Below, piece after piece: positions 26,130 to 35,406 of a DNA stretch of 47,442 nucleotides; the stretch's first letter is position 1, and every line of letters begins with the position of its first letter. This DNA is from Deltaproteobacteria bacterium (GTDB taxonomy: Bacteria; Desulfobacterota; Desulfuromonadia; Desulfuromonadales; JAAYDE01), in the NCBI GenBank assembly GCA_016934985.1, contig JAFGRU010000023.1, positions 1-47,442 on the forward strand, read 5' to 3'. The notes under the pieces are model-generated. The model was given only the letters and a program-made list of their open reading frames with translations. It had not been told where the DNA came from and searched no databases. The position numbers were made by a program, and so were the translations under genes.

Positions 26130-26489
26130 TCAACCCAACGCCGCAAGAAGATTGTTTTTTTCGCGGCTTAACAAATAACGGCCCTTGCCGAGATTGCCTT
26201 GATCATCGACCGTAAGGGCAATAAAATATTCCTGGTTTAAAACACGGACTATAGTCTGAAATTTATCGGTTTTAATGGTGACTTCTTCAAGATTGCCGAG
26301 CTTCAAGATCTCCACGGCTTTTCTGATTTCTTGCAGAGCACTGACAAACTCAACAGTCACGAGGCTCAGGTCCAAACCTTCCACGTCACGGGAAACCTGC
26401 TCAATGGCAATACCGTCATAGCCCATAAGAATTGCACCGATTCCGCCACCTGTTTCTTCAACAATTGAATCGAGAATTTTATTGAACAT
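26130..26489 (-). CDS. Roadblock/LC7 domain protein (MglB-like)
   Basis: 119-aa single-domain protein: MFNKILDSIVEETGGGIGAILMGYDGIAIEQ (first strand-turn of the fold), then EFVSALQEIRKAVEILKLGNLEEVTIKTDKFQTIVRVLNQEYFIALTVDDQGNLGKGRYLL. Roadblock proteins regulate small GTPases such as MglA in cell polarity and type IV pilus motility. No MglA homologue is in this window, but pil genes lie 3 kb upstream on the same strand. The ATG at 26489 has a GAAGAGG RBS; the upstream in-frame ATG would overlap the previous gene more. Overlaps the TPR-like gene by 11 bp. Confidence 0.87.
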   Translation of the reverse strand: MFNKILDSIVEETGGGIGAILMGYDGIAIEQVSRDVEGLDLSLVTVEFVSALQEIRKAVEILKLGNLEEVTIKTDKFQTIVRVLNQEYFIALTVDDQGNLGKGRYLLSREKNNLLAALG

Positions 26490-26835
26490 GTTTTTTCCTC
26501 TTCCTGATTGCAATTAGCCACTTATTCAAAGTTTCGAGAACACGGTCTTGTTCTTTGAAAACAATTTGACCTTCCTTGTTGACACCTTCCTTCGCGGGCA
26601 GAGTCCCGGGACCGGGAGCATTTTTGGCGCCATCGGCAACGGGACCCTCCTTTTCTATTCTGGCTGCCAGCTCAATTATTTTTTCCTGGTAACGAGGATT
26701 GTTCGGCTCAAAACGGCCCAGCTTGCGATAGATATCAAGCCCCTTTTTCAGATGCCCTTGTTTGATAAAAATCTCAGCTAAGGTAGCAGTTTCAAAAAGA
26801 GCAACAGAATCAGATCCGTTTTTTTTATCCGTCAT
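26479..26835 (-). CDS. Small TPR-like protein paired with the roadblock gene
   Basis: 118-aa soluble protein. Residues about 12-60 (ALFETATLAEIFIKQGHLKKGLDIYRKLGRFEPNNPRYQEKIIELAARIEKE) form a recognisable tetratricopeptide-like helical pair (A-x-(I/L)-x-x-x-Q-G-x-x-x-x-(A/G)-x-x-(I/V)-Y). A Pro/Gly-rich linker and a basic helical tail (NKWLIAIRKRKKHVQ) follow. Overlap with the roadblock gene by 11 bp suggests the two products work together, perhaps as adaptor and GTPase regulator. Function is inferred only from this pairing. A 158-bp gap separates it from aroB. Confidence 0.7.
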   Translation of the reverse strand: MTDKKNGSDSVALFETATLAEIFIKQGHLKKGLDIYRKLGRFEPNNPRYQEKIIELAARIEKEGPVADGAKNAPGPGTLPAKEGVNKEGQIVFKEQDRVLETLNKWLIAIRKRKKHVQ

Positions 26836-26993
26836 TTTTCAACCATTCGCAATCCGTTAAAGCGAAATAGTCCAAAGCAAGTCAAAAAAATCCTTCTGAA
26901 ATTAATTAATATTTTTCTTAATATAACAGGAAATAGAAAGGTAAAAAACCATAGATATTCAGAAATTGAGCTTTTGTTAAGGGATTAGCTCTT

Positions 26994-28073
26994 TTAATCA
27001 AAAAATGGCTTGAAAAAGGCTTCAGGATCAGAAATTTCCGTGATCTTATAACTCCCGATCCCCTTGTTCAGAACCATTCTCAAAATACCCTTCCGGTTCT
27101 TTTTGTCCCGTTTCATGGCAATCAAATATTCTTCCATCGGGAAGGAAGGAAGGCCCGTGGGCAGATGAAAGCATTCCAGCAACGCTTTCAAAATACCGAC
27201 CTGTTCCTTGGAACAGAGGCCCAATTTTTGTGAAGCCTGCGCCGCGCTGAGCATCCCGATGGCAACAGCTTCGCCATGGCGAAATTCACCGTATCCTGAC
27301 AAATTTTCAACGGCATGCCCGAGAGTATGGCCAAAGTTGAGAATAGCCCTGAGTCCTGCTTCCTTTTCGTCGGCTCCGACAATTTCTGCTTTTATCGCGC
27401 ATGCCCTTTTGATACAGGAAATAAGAACCTTTGACTCAAGGCAAGCCAACCTCTTCCGGTGCTCTTGAATCCAGGAAAAAAACTTTTCATCCCAGACCAT
27501 GCCATATTTAATAACTTCGGCCATGCCGGCGGAAAATTCACGGTAGGGCAATGTTTTCAGAGTGTCAACATCGATAAAAACCATGCAGGGTTGATAAAAA
27601 GCACCGATGAGATTTTTCCCGAGGGGATGATTGACACCTGTTTTCCCCCCTACGGAACTATCTACCTGGGAAAGGAGGGTTGTTGGCACCTGGACGTAGG
27701 AAATTCCCCGAAGAAAAGTCGCCGCGGCAAAACCGGCAATGTCTCCAACCACACCTCCGCCAAGAGCGATAATACCCGAAGTACGGTCAAACTCTTCTCG
27801 GATTAGTATATCGTAAATGGAATTGACGGTTTCCGTAGTTTTATATTCTTCGCCATCTGGAAGGCAAACGGGGGTGACTTTGAAACCGTTATTTCGGAGG
27901 GATTTTTCCACCTCCGCCCCATAAAGGGCGGAAACCGTCGTATTGGTGACCAAAGCTACCCGGGGTGAGAAACCTGCGGCCGCCAGTTCTCCTCCCAAAG
28001 CCTGGAGATTGCCGCTGCCGATAATGATGGGATAGCTCCGTTCACCAAGAGGTACAGTCAGTTTGTCAATCAC
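26994..28073 (-). CDS. aroB: 3-dehydroquinate synthase
   Basis: Second shikimate-pathway enzyme, 359 aa, NAD+ and divalent-metal dependent. Seen: LPDGEEYKT, the NAD-binding GGGVVGDIAGFAAATFLRGI (about 104-123), QVPTTLLSQVDSSVGGKTGVNHPLGKNLIGAFYQP, and metal ligands in AEVIKYG (Glu), NFGHTLGHAVE (His) and FRHGEAVAIGM (His). It overlaps the 3' end of aroK by 8 bp. Confidence 0.96.
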   Translation of the reverse strand: MIDKLTVPLGERSYPIIIGSGNLQALGGELAAAGFSPRVALVTNTTVSALYGAEVEKSLRNNGFKVTPVCLPDGEEYKTTETVNSIYDILIREEFDRTSGIIALGGGVVGDIAGFAAATFLRGISYVQVPTTLLSQVDSSVGGKTGVNHPLGKNLIGAFYQPCMVFIDVDTLKTLPYREFSAGMAEVIKYGMVWDEKFFSWIQEHRKRLACLESKVLISCIKRACAIKAEIVGADEKEAGLRAILNFGHTLGHAVENLSGYGEFRHGEAVAIGMLSAAQASQKLGLCSKEQVGILKALLECFHLPTGLPSFPMEEYLIAMKRDKKNRKGILRMVLNKGIGSYKITEISDPEAFFKPFFD

Positions 28074-28596
28074 TCCCGGCCACCTTTTTCAACCTGTCTA
28101 AAATATAGTCCGCGACCTGTCTACTGTCCAAATCATCTGTGTCAGCAACAATATCAGCCTGTTCATACAAACTTACACGGCTGTCAAGAAGCCCTTTCAA
28201 AGGTTCTGTTCCCGTTGAAAGGTCTGCGAGGGGGCGCTGATCGGACTGTGACACCCTTTTAAGAAGAGTCTCAAAAGAAGCCCGCAAGTAAACCACAAGC
28301 CCCATCTGTTTTAGAACCTGGCGATTTTCAGAACGCAGAATAATGCCGCCACCAGTTGCAATAACAGCCTCTGAGACATTCTGGAGTGACAGAAGTGCCT
28401 CAGTTTCATAGTTTCGGAAAGCCTCTTCACCTTCCTCGGCAAAAATATCTTTAATCGGCTTCCCTTGCGAAGCAACGATTATTTGGTCAATATCCATAAA
28501 CTCGAATCCGCAGCTTTGAGCCAGGATCCGACCAACTGTAGTTTTTCCAGCTCCCATAAAACCGGTAAGGATAATATTTTTATAAACCGGCAACAT
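28066..28596 (-). CDS. aroK: Shikimate kinase
   Basis: P-loop kinase of about 176 aa acting after the synthesis of shikimate. Walker [12 protein letters not shown], shikimate-binding Asp in FMDIDQII and Arg in FRNYE, the GGG loop in IATGGGIIL and the lid Arg in SDQRPLAD are all present. I take the ATG at 28596 ([19 protein letters not shown]), overlapping the end of aroC by 17 bp. The frame is open to another ATG at 28659, which would overlap aroC further. Confidence 0.93.
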   Translation of the reverse strand: MLPVYKNIILTGFMGAGKTTVGRILAQSCGFEFMDIDQIIVASQGKPIKDIFAEEGEEAFRNYETEALLSLQNVSEAVIATGGGIILRSENRQVLKQMGLVVYLRASFETLLKRVSQSDQRPLADLSTGTEPLKGLLDSRVSLYEQADIVADTDDLDSRQVADYILDRLKKVAGSD

Positions 28597-29740
28597 ATTT
28601 CTGGTATTGGTTATAGTTTTCAAGGACTTCTTCCATACAATCCCCGCCGAATTTCTCAAGAACGGCTGTGGCCACCTCTATAGCGACCATAGCTTCAGCG
28701 GTTACGGCTGCGGCAGGAACGGCACAAACATCGGATCGTTCGACAGACGCCTCAAATACTTCTTTGGTTTTAATATCCACGGTTTTTAACGGAGAGTAGA
28801 GCGTGGGAATGGGTTTCATGGCCCCCCGAACGACAATCGGTTCACCGGTGCTCATACCCCCTTCCAGACCGCCGGCCCGGTTGGAAAACCGAACAAAACG
28901 ACCCTTCTCATAACCGATTTCATCATGTACTTTTGAACCTGGAGCCCGAGCGTTCGCAAAACCGGCCCCAATTTCAACCCCTTTGAAAGCCTGAATGCTC
29001 ATAACCGCCGCCGCCAGGCGGGCATCAAGACGGCGGTCCCATTGAACATGGCTCCCCAAACCTACCGGCACACCCAAGGCAACCACTTCCACTACACCCC
29101 CCAAAGAGTCACCTGCAGCTTTGGCTTGGTCGATCCTGGCAATCATTGTTTTCTCAGCCTCGGCATCGAAAGTGCGGCAAGAAGACACCTCGCTTCGGAT
29201 TTTTCTTTCGCCATAATCGGGAGCCGCGTCCGGGACAGCCACCCCTCCAATTTCGGTAACATAACAGATTATTTCGATCCCAAATTCTCTCAGAAATTTC
29301 TGGCAAAGGCCTCCCACGGCAACCCGAGCGGCGGTTTCTCTGGCGCTTGACCGCTCAAGAATATTGCGCACATCATCCTGGCGATATTTGATAACTCCAG
29401 CTAAATCAGCGTGCCCCGGTCGAGGCCGGGTGACCCTTTCGTTTGGGACTTCATGTCCCTTTTGGGGGGACATGGTTTCTTGCCAGTTTTCCCAGTCCCG
29501 ATTGCTGATCCAAAGAGTAATGGGGGAACCAAGGGTTTTTCCCCAGCGAACTCCAGATTGAAAAGTAACCCGGTCCCTTTCAATCTGCATGCGGCCACCA
29601 CGGCCATAACCCTTTTGCCGCCGTGCAAGAAAAAAATTGATGTCCTCAGCTTCAACCATCAGGTTAGCCGGAATTCCTTCGACCAAAGCCGTCAACCCCG
29701 GCCCATGAGACTCTCCCGCCGTTAAATATCTAAGACGCAT
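28580..29740 (-). CDS. aroC: Chorismate synthase
   Basis: Last common step of aromatic biosynthesis, FMN-dependent, 386 aa. Signature blocks: [16 protein letters not shown] (8-23), [15 protein letters not shown], the [13 protein letters not shown] segment, [34 protein letters not shown], and [18 protein letters not shown]. First gene of the aro block. Separated from pilQ by a terminator-like hairpin. Confidence 0.96.
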   Translation of the reverse strand: MRLRYLTAGESHGPGLTALVEGIPANLMVEAEDINFFLARRQKGYGRGGRMQIERDRVTFQSGVRWGKTLGSPITLWISNRDWENWQETMSPQKGHEVPNERVTRPRPGHADLAGVIKYRQDDVRNILERSSARETAARVAVGGLCQKFLREFGIEIICYVTEIGGVAVPDAAPDYGERKIRSEVSSCRTFDAEAEKTMIARIDQAKAAGDSLGGVVEVVALGVPVGLGSHVQWDRRLDARLAAAVMSIQAFKGVEIGAGFANARAPGSKVHDEIGYEKGRFVRFSNRAGGLEGGMSTGEPIVVRGAMKPIPTLYSPLKTVDIKTKEVFEASVERSDVCAVPAAAVTAEAMVAIEVATAVLEKFGGDCMEEVLENYNQYQKYVAGL

Positions 29741-29770
29741 TTCTTATCCATAAAAAATAATTTAAATACA

Positions 29771-29800
29771 CAAAAGGACAGGCTTTAGCCTGTCCTTTTG
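29771..29800 (-). terminator. Hairpin between pilQ and aroC
   Basis: Perfect 13-bp stem CAAAAGGACAGGC/GCCTGTCCTTTTG with a 4-nt loop. On the minus strand the stem ends in TTTTG and T-rich sequence follows. It probably ends the pil operon, with partial read-through possible. Confidence 0.75.
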
Positions 29801-29856
29801 AAGGATACACGGATTTTTGGTCGATTTTCAATTCAAATCAGCCATTGCCATCCAAT

Positions 29857-32466
29857 TTATTCCAGAATTTTCGGAGTAATGAAAATCAACATCTCACGCC
29901 GGTCAACACTTTTTGAGGTTGACTTGAACAGGTGCCCCAGAACAGGAACACTCATTAATAGAGGGACCCCGGTCTGGCTGGATGTTTCATTTTCGACAAA
30001 GATACCACCAATAACCGTTGTTTCCCCATCACGCACCAAGATCTTCGTTTGGGCTTCCTTTTTATCAATTGATGGAGCCGAAGATAAATCTGGGGACTCA
30101 GAAGAAGGCTGATTGTTGGTTGCCTTAATTTCGAGAATAATGGTGTTGTCCGGGTTGATAACCGGGGTTACCAACAGCTCAAGATTGGCATCAATAAATT
30201 CAGTTTTGGTCCCTTCGTCACTAACGGTAGAATAAGGGATGCTGGTCCCCTGGGCAATTTTGGCTGTTTCACCATTTAAGGTGGCTACTCGCGGCTTGGA
30301 AATAATTTTGCCATGCCCCGCGGACTCCAGAGCTGAGATTCTCAAATCAAGGGTCAGGTTGTTAATACCGAAAACATTACCAAAACTGAATCCTGAGCCA
30401 AGCCCTGCGGACCCAACAGATCCAGCCACTGGGGGCGGAATGAGAAAACTGCCGCCGAGCCCGACGTCAAAACTCACCTCATCACCAACATTTGTATAGG
30501 AATTCCCCCACTTAACACCCAGCTGGCGGCTGAAAGTCGAGGATGCTTCCACAATACGTGCTTCAATCATGACCTGACGTTCGGGAGTATCGAGAATCTT
30601 AACCAGGGTTTTGACTTCGCCAAGCACGGAAGGTACATCAGTAACGATAATCTGTTTGTTACGGTTGTCCAAAGTGACGTTTCCGCGTTCGGTAAGAATT
30701 TCCTTAACCGGCTTTTCAATATTTTTGAGGTCCGTATAACTAACCGGAATTACTTCCGTCGACAGATTCTCAAGTTTTTCCATGGCCCGTGCTGCCGTAA
30801 ATTTCGATTCGTTCATGGAGCGGATCTGTTTTTTGGGAAGGATGCGAACTACATTGCCGGCCTGAAGCATTCCCAACTCTTTAGTTTCCATTACCAAATC
30901 AAGAGCCTGATCCCATGGAACATCAATTAAGCGCAAACTGATTGTCCCTTTAACTTCTTCAGCAACAATAATGTTCATGTCACTGACTTCACCGATCAGA
31001 TTGAAGATTTTACGAATATCCGCATCATCAAAAACCAGGGAGATTTTTTCTCCGGAATAAACCTTTTCCGCGAAGGTTTCCTCTTGAATATTAGTTGATA
31101 AACCAACGACAGGGGGCTTGGGTTGGGACGCTGGCACTGTATAACCTGAGTCAAAACCAACTGCCGCAGGAGCCTTCTCAGGTACGGCCACAACCATTTG
31201 CTCTTTCATAGCGGCGGGATGAGGCTGGTCGGTTGCCCCATAGGGGCCGTTCTCGACCTCAAATACCAGTTTTTCACCTTGCAACGCCAATGAATAGGGG
31301 ACATCTCCTTTTAATTCAGCCGCGAAACGGACCTCCTTTGTTTCGCCCTGCACAACGCTGTAGGGTGTGATCATTTGGACAGCGCTTGGGAAAGAAGAGC
31401 TGTCAAAGGCTCTGCGATGACGCCGGGAAAGATCGGCATCTTTGACACCAAAGCGAACGATATTGCCTTTTTTTACAGCATTAATCAGTTCACCGGGTCT
31501 CGAAAGGGTTACAACAAATAGGGACTTTCCATCTTCCACCATAAAGTCAATGGCTTTAATGGAAAGATGTTCGTTATTATCGCTGTCATCATAAGCCACT
31601 GAAGTTTCATTGTTTCCATCACCCCAGGTGACAACCAAATGATTGCCTTTTTCCTGAATATCATAGCTGGGAAGGCTTCCTCCTGTCGAATCAAAAACAA
31701 ACCTCGTCTTATCGCCATAGGGCCCGACCCGAAGCCGATCAAAACCGCTCTCGAGTTTAAAAGACCGATCCTGGAAGCCGGGTTGTACGCCGTATATATC
31801 CAAGACAAGACGTTGAGGGTTCTTTAACCCGAAATGACGGTATTTCTCAATTAATCCATCAGTATCAAAAACAGCCCGGTTCTTTTCAACAGTGATCGAC
31901 TCAACCGTTTTGGCCGAAAACCCTTCAGGAGAAGACTCTTTGGCTGAGGCCAGAACGGCTTGGCCGGAAAAACCTTCCACATTGGAATCGATTTGCTTAT
32001 CCTGGGCTGAACTTGAATCTGAAGTAAATGTCACCCCAATATTTTTCCCTTGGGTAAAGACATCATAGGAAACCGTATTGTTGAGAAAAAATTCAAGTCT
32101 ACACACCTTGCCTGAATTCAAATCAAGAACTGAGCTACGGATTTCCTTAACACTGTCATTTTCAATTTTTTCGGGAAGGTTCAAGCCTTCAACACTCATT
32201 CCGGGGAAGTCGATAATTACCCGGTATGGTTCCGTTGCATCATAGATAGTATAGCGATAACCGACAGGCTCTTGCGTTTCAATAAAAACCTTTGTGGCAT
32301 CACCATCATTACCAAAGGCCACGGACAGTATCCGATTTAAATCTGAACCGCTTTCATTTTTGGCAAAACAAACAGAGCCAGTGCAAATGAAAGCCCCCAT
32401 AAGAACTGTCATTCCGAGGAAAAATAACGTCTTTTTTCCCCACATTGCTAAATTTTTCTGTGCCAT
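29857..32466 (-). CDS. pilQ: Type IV pilus secretin PilQ
   Basis: Outer-membrane secretin of 869 aa through which pili extrude. A signal peptide covers about 1-35 (TLFFLGMTVLMGAFICTGSVCFA). At least two AMIN peptidoglycan-binding domains follow (about 40-130 and 190-275; a third, weaker one near 295-405). Next are an STN domain (ISLVFDDADIRKIFNLIGEVSDMNIIV, about 480-555), an N1/NolW domain (VIPVSYTDLKNIEKPVKEIL) and the C-terminal secretin barrel (about 645-868) with VMIEARIVEA and the VPLLMSVPVLGHLFKS motif. RBS GAAGGAG lies inside pilP, whose stop is 2 bp upstream. Confidence 0.95.
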   Translation of the reverse strand: MAQKNLAMWGKKTLFFLGMTVLMGAFICTGSVCFAKNESGSDLNRILSVAFGNDGDATKVFIETQEPVGYRYTIYDATEPYRVIIDFPGMSVEGLNLPEKIENDSVKEIRSSVLDLNSGKVCRLEFFLNNTVSYDVFTQGKNIGVTFTSDSSSAQDKQIDSNVEGFSGQAVLASAKESSPEGFSAKTVESITVEKNRAVFDTDGLIEKYRHFGLKNPQRLVLDIYGVQPGFQDRSFKLESGFDRLRVGPYGDKTRFVFDSTGGSLPSYDIQEKGNHLVVTWGDGNNETSVAYDDSDNNEHLSIKAIDFMVEDGKSLFVVTLSRPGELINAVKKGNIVRFGVKDADLSRRHRRAFDSSSFPSAVQMITPYSVVQGETKEVRFAAELKGDVPYSLALQGEKLVFEVENGPYGATDQPHPAAMKEQMVVAVPEKAPAAVGFDSGYTVPASQPKPPVVGLSTNIQEETFAEKVYSGEKISLVFDDADIRKIFNLIGEVSDMNIIVAEEVKGTISLRLIDVPWDQALDLVMETKELGMLQAGNVVRILPKKQIRSMNESKFTAARAMEKLENLSTEVIPVSYTDLKNIEKPVKEILTERGNVTLDNRNKQIIVTDVPSVLGEVKTLVKILDTPERQVMIEARIVEASSTFSRQLGVKWGNSYTNVGDEVSFDVGLGGSFLIPPPVAGSVGSAGLGSGFSFGNVFGINNLTLDLRISALESAGHGKIISKPRVATLNGETAKIAQGTSIPYSTVSDEGTKTEFIDANLELLVTPVINPDNTIILEIKATNNQPSSESPDLSSAPSIDKKEAQTKILVRDGETTVIGGIFVENETSSQTGVPLLMSVPVLGHLFKSTSKSVDRREMLIFITPKILE

Positions 32467-32468
32467 TT

Positions 32469-33017
32469 TTACTCAACTCCTTCTTTTTTGGGGAGTGGGA
32501 TACTTTGTGTGCTGACTCTGACATCACCGGAAAAATCATAAAATTCTTCCTCAACCACAATGGCCTCTTTATTGATGTCAATTACTGTCCCGTTGTTTTT
32601 GCCCGCCTTAATGCCTTTTTTAAGGATATATGACTTGCCATCAGGAGCATTGACCATCGCTGTCGGTTGACCCTTACCCCAGATGACGCCGATAACCCGC
32701 AATTGATTCAATGCATATTTCTGTAAAGGAGTAGTCACAGTAAAAGACGGCACGATCGGCTTTTTAACTGTGGTCAAAGCCTCAAAAGGATCGCGTTTCC
32801 CAGCCGAGTCATAGGAAAACTGCTTTGCATTTGCCACTTCCTTCACCTCGGGGACTGTAGCGACTTTGTTTGTTTTCTTAGGAGGGGCAGGAGCAGAGAC
32901 TTTTTGCCTTTCCGGAGCTGTCTTTTTATTGCTTTTGGGACTGCTGTCTCCGCACCCAAAAAACAATAGAGGAATTATCGCCCAGGAGACGACAAACATT
33001 AAAGATTTACAGCTCAT
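32469..33017 (-). CDS. pilP: Type IV pilus assembly lipoprotein PilP
   Basis: 182-aa inner-membrane lipoprotein bridging PilNO and the PilQ secretin. The N terminus ends in a lipobox-like LFFGC (Cys about 22), followed by a disordered Lys/Pro-rich linker. The conserved PilP domain (about 75-175) has KRDPFEALT, LNQLRVIGVIWGKGQPTAMVNAPDGKSYILKKG and DVRVSTQSIPLPKK, the usual strand pattern. Five base pairs separate it from pilO. Confidence 0.92.
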   Translation of the reverse strand: MSCKSLMFVVSWAIIPLLFFGCGDSSPKSNKKTAPERQKVSAPAPPKKTNKVATVPEVKEVANAKQFSYDSAGKRDPFEALTTVKKPIVPSFTVTTPLQKYALNQLRVIGVIWGKGQPTAMVNAPDGKSYILKKGIKAGKNNGTVIDINKEAIVVEEEFYDFSGDVRVSTQSIPLPKKEGVE

Positions 33018-33022
33018 GTTCT

Positions 33023-33649
33023 TTACCCTCTCTTTTTCCTTTTAGAATTCTGACGCGGTCCAATGTCTTTGCTTATTTCACTTTCATCCAGAAAGCGATA
33101 AGTGGTTGCCAAAAAGTCAACAGTCAACAAAGTTTTATTATCGGATACTTTTGGCTTGTCAATTTTCAGATTATTGACATTGACAATTCTCGAAAGATTA
33201 CCAACTGAAGCAAAAAACTGCCCCAACTCATGATAATTGCCGACAATTGTCAGAGTAACAGGCACCGAGGCATAGAAACCCTGGGGAGTTTCCTTGCCTG
33301 GTTTAAATTTCAGAACATCCAGGCCATTGTTTTTTGCAAGGGAGGAAACAGTCGTTAAAAGAGAAGGAATTTCTTTCTTTAAGGGAAGCTCTTTTAACGC
33401 CATTTTGAGCTCGCTTTGCATGGCCTGGTATTCGTTTCGATAACGGTTCAAATTTTTGGCGATTTTTCGATCTTCCTGAAGATCCCGCTGTAATGCCTGG
33501 CTTTTTTTCTCCAAATTGTTCAGTTCCTGCTGCTTAGGCATGTACAGAAAATAATGAAAACCACCAGCAATAAGGCCGAGCAAAACGACGCAGATGGCAA
33601 TTCTTTGATAACGGGGAAGTTTTAATAATTTTTCCAATCGAGGATTCAT
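33023..33649 (-). CDS. pilO: Type IV pilus inner-membrane protein PilO
   Basis: 208-aa bitopic protein. One membrane helix at about 17-35 (IAICVVLLGLIAGGFHYFLY), a coiled coil (about 40-90, NNLEKKSQALQRDLQEDRKIAKNLN), then the ferredoxin-like PilO fold (about 95-190: LDVLKFKPGKETPQGFYASVPVTLTIVGNYHELGQFFASVGNLSRIVNVNNL). It heterodimerises with PilN in the alignment subcomplex. A basic tail (RQNSKRKKRG) ends the protein. Confidence 0.93.
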   Translation of the reverse strand: MNPRLEKLLKLPRYQRIAICVVLLGLIAGGFHYFLYMPKQQELNNLEKKSQALQRDLQEDRKIAKNLNRYRNEYQAMQSELKMALKELPLKKEIPSLLTTVSSLAKNNGLDVLKFKPGKETPQGFYASVPVTLTIVGNYHELGQFFASVGNLSRIVNVNNLKIDKPKVSDNKTLLTVDFLATTYRFLDESEISKDIGPRQNSKRKKRG

Positions 33650-33662
33650 AGCGTTTCACACC

Positions 33663-34235
33663 TCATTTCTTGGCAATCGTGCTGTTTTCCCGTTTGGGAG
33701 ATTCGGTTTTGCAAACAACTTTGAAATTTTGGCTTTTTAACCCTTTACTGCTTTTCTGCTCGGTAATTGATAATTCAACATTCTGATAATAAGGGGACAT
33801 CTCCAATTTCTGAAGAAATTGGGCAACAACCTGCTCATTTACTCCAACTCCTTTAATGTCGATTGTCCCATCCTTTTCTTGGAAAGACGTCAACCAAAGC
33901 TTATCCGGAACCGCCCTGACCAGTTCGTCAAGCATGTGAACCGGACCAGACTTGCTTTCTTTAAGCTTGGCCAATACATCAAGCTTCCCCTGAAGTTCTT
34001 TTTGAAGTTTTTTGAAATGCTTGACTTCTCCAATAACTTTCTTGAGTTTCTTGATTTCGTTCTGGGTCTCGGTAATAGAAGCCTTCTCAGTATTGATTTT
34101 CAGAAAAACGGAAGTGTAAAGACCCCCACAAGTCAATAAAACGACTGCAAGGGAAAGAACACCCACCATAATCTGGTAGCGCAACTTCTCTTTTTTCTGA
34201 ACATCTCTTACAGGTAACAGGTTAATATAAATCAT
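33663..34235 (-). CDS. pilN: Type IV pilus inner-membrane protein PilN
   Basis: 190-aa bitopic protein starting MIYINLLPVRD, the conserved cytoplasmic peptide that docks into PilM. One membrane helix (about 21-43), a coiled coil (about 50-95) and a small periplasmic fold (PDKLWLTSFQEKDGTIDIKGVGVNEQVVAQFLQKLEMSPYYQNVELSI) follow. The start overlaps the pilM stop by 4 bp. 13 bp separate it from pilO. Confidence 0.94.
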   Translation of the reverse strand: MIYINLLPVRDVQKKEKLRYQIMVGVLSLAVVLLTCGGLYTSVFLKINTEKASITETQNEIKKLKKVIGEVKHFKKLQKELQGKLDVLAKLKESKSGPVHMLDELVRAVPDKLWLTSFQEKDGTIDIKGVGVNEQVVAQFLQKLEMSPYYQNVELSITEQKSSKGLKSQNFKVVCKTESPKRENSTIAKK

Positions 34236-35296
34236 TGATCGCCTACCCTTCTCATGGCCAAACCAGCTGCAATGGTGAAAAAGGGACTCACTGAGCGGAC
34301 ATAATCCATATCAAATTGGTTTTCGTCCATAACGATTTTGAGGAAAGGGTTGAGATCCTCAACACTTATCCCGAGGCTTTGTTCCAACCTGGTTTTTATC
34401 TCGGGACATTTCGCCACTCCTCCAGTGATATAGAGCTTGTTAACTCTTTCGTCCGCCGAAGTCGCCGTGAAAAAATCGAGCGACCTCTGAACTTCCAAGC
34501 AAAGGTTGGTCAAGGATTCGTCCATTACTCCTGTCAGGAGTTCTTCCTCTAAATCCTCAACCGTGCCACCAAGCTTTACTTTTTCAGCGTCATCACTGCT
34601 CAGACCCATTCTTTTCTGGATTTCCTCGTTGAACATGTTACCGCCGACTTGAATATCCCGGGTAAAAACAGAATTCCCGTTTTTTATCACATTGACATTG
34701 ATGGCATTGGCACCAATGTTAATCAGTCCAATAATGGACTCATCAGGAATCTCGTAGTTGTATTCAAAAATGTTTTCCAGGGCAAAAGAATCAACATCCA
34801 TGACTTGAGGAATTAACCCCAGCTCTTTAAAAATCATGGCCAAATCGTTGACAACATCCTTTTTTGCGGCGACGAGAAGAATATTCATTTGCGAGGGATC
34901 TTCTTTTGAAGGTCCGATAATCTGGAAATCAAGGTTAACATCTGACAACTCAAAGGGAATGTACTGCTCAGCTTCCCATTGAATGGCCGATTCCAACTCT
35001 TCCTCCGACATCATGGGAAGAAGTATTTTTCGGATAATGACCGAGTTCCCAGACATGGATGTGACAACATTTTTGGTTTTAATCTTCTGACTTTCCAGAA
35101 GATTTTTAACAGCCTCCTTGATGGAAGCGGAGTCCATGATGGTATTATCGACTATTGTCTCAGAAGGCAGGGGAGCCATACCAAAGTTTTCCAGATGATA
35201 GACGCCCTTCTGTTTTTTCAACTGCACGAGTTTCACCGAACTGGAGCCGATGTCAATCCCAACAACTTCTTTTTTTGGTTTAAATAACATTCCCAT
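34232..35296 (-). CDS. pilM: Type IV pilus assembly ATPase-like protein PilM
   Basis: Actin-like cytoplasmic protein, about 354 aa, that binds the PilN N-terminal peptide. It shows the FtsA/MreB nucleotide-fold blocks: VVGIDIGSSSVKLVQL (phosphate 1), SIIGLINIGANAINVNVIKNG (phosphate 2) and KLYITGGVAKCPEIKTRLEQSLGI (adenosine). The frame is open to an ATG at 35368, but the ATG at 35296 (MGMLFKPKKEVVGIDIG) has AAGGTGG just upstream and gives the normal N terminus; an ATG two codons later is also possible. First gene of pilMNOPQ. Confidence 0.93.
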   Translation of the reverse strand: MGMLFKPKKEVVGIDIGSSSVKLVQLKKQKGVYHLENFGMAPLPSETIVDNTIMDSASIKEAVKNLLESQKIKTKNVVTSMSGNSVIIRKILLPMMSEEELESAIQWEAEQYIPFELSDVNLDFQIIGPSKEDPSQMNILLVAAKKDVVNDLAMIFKELGLIPQVMDVDSFALENIFEYNYEIPDESIIGLINIGANAINVNVIKNGNSVFTRDIQVGGNMFNEEIQKRMGLSSDDAEKVKLGGTVEDLEEELLTGVMDESLTNLCLEVQRSLDFFTATSADERVNKLYITGGVAKCPEIKTRLEQSLGISVEDLNPFLKIVMDENQFDMDYVRSVSPFFTIAAGLAMRRVGDQ

Positions 35297-35406
35297 TCCG
35301 CCACCTTGTCCTTTGAAGTTGACAATTTTGAGGTGATTTTTGCCAGGATCGTGCCAAAAAGAAATCAATTGTGGAACTCGGCATCATTTCAACCTCTGAA
35401 GCAGTC

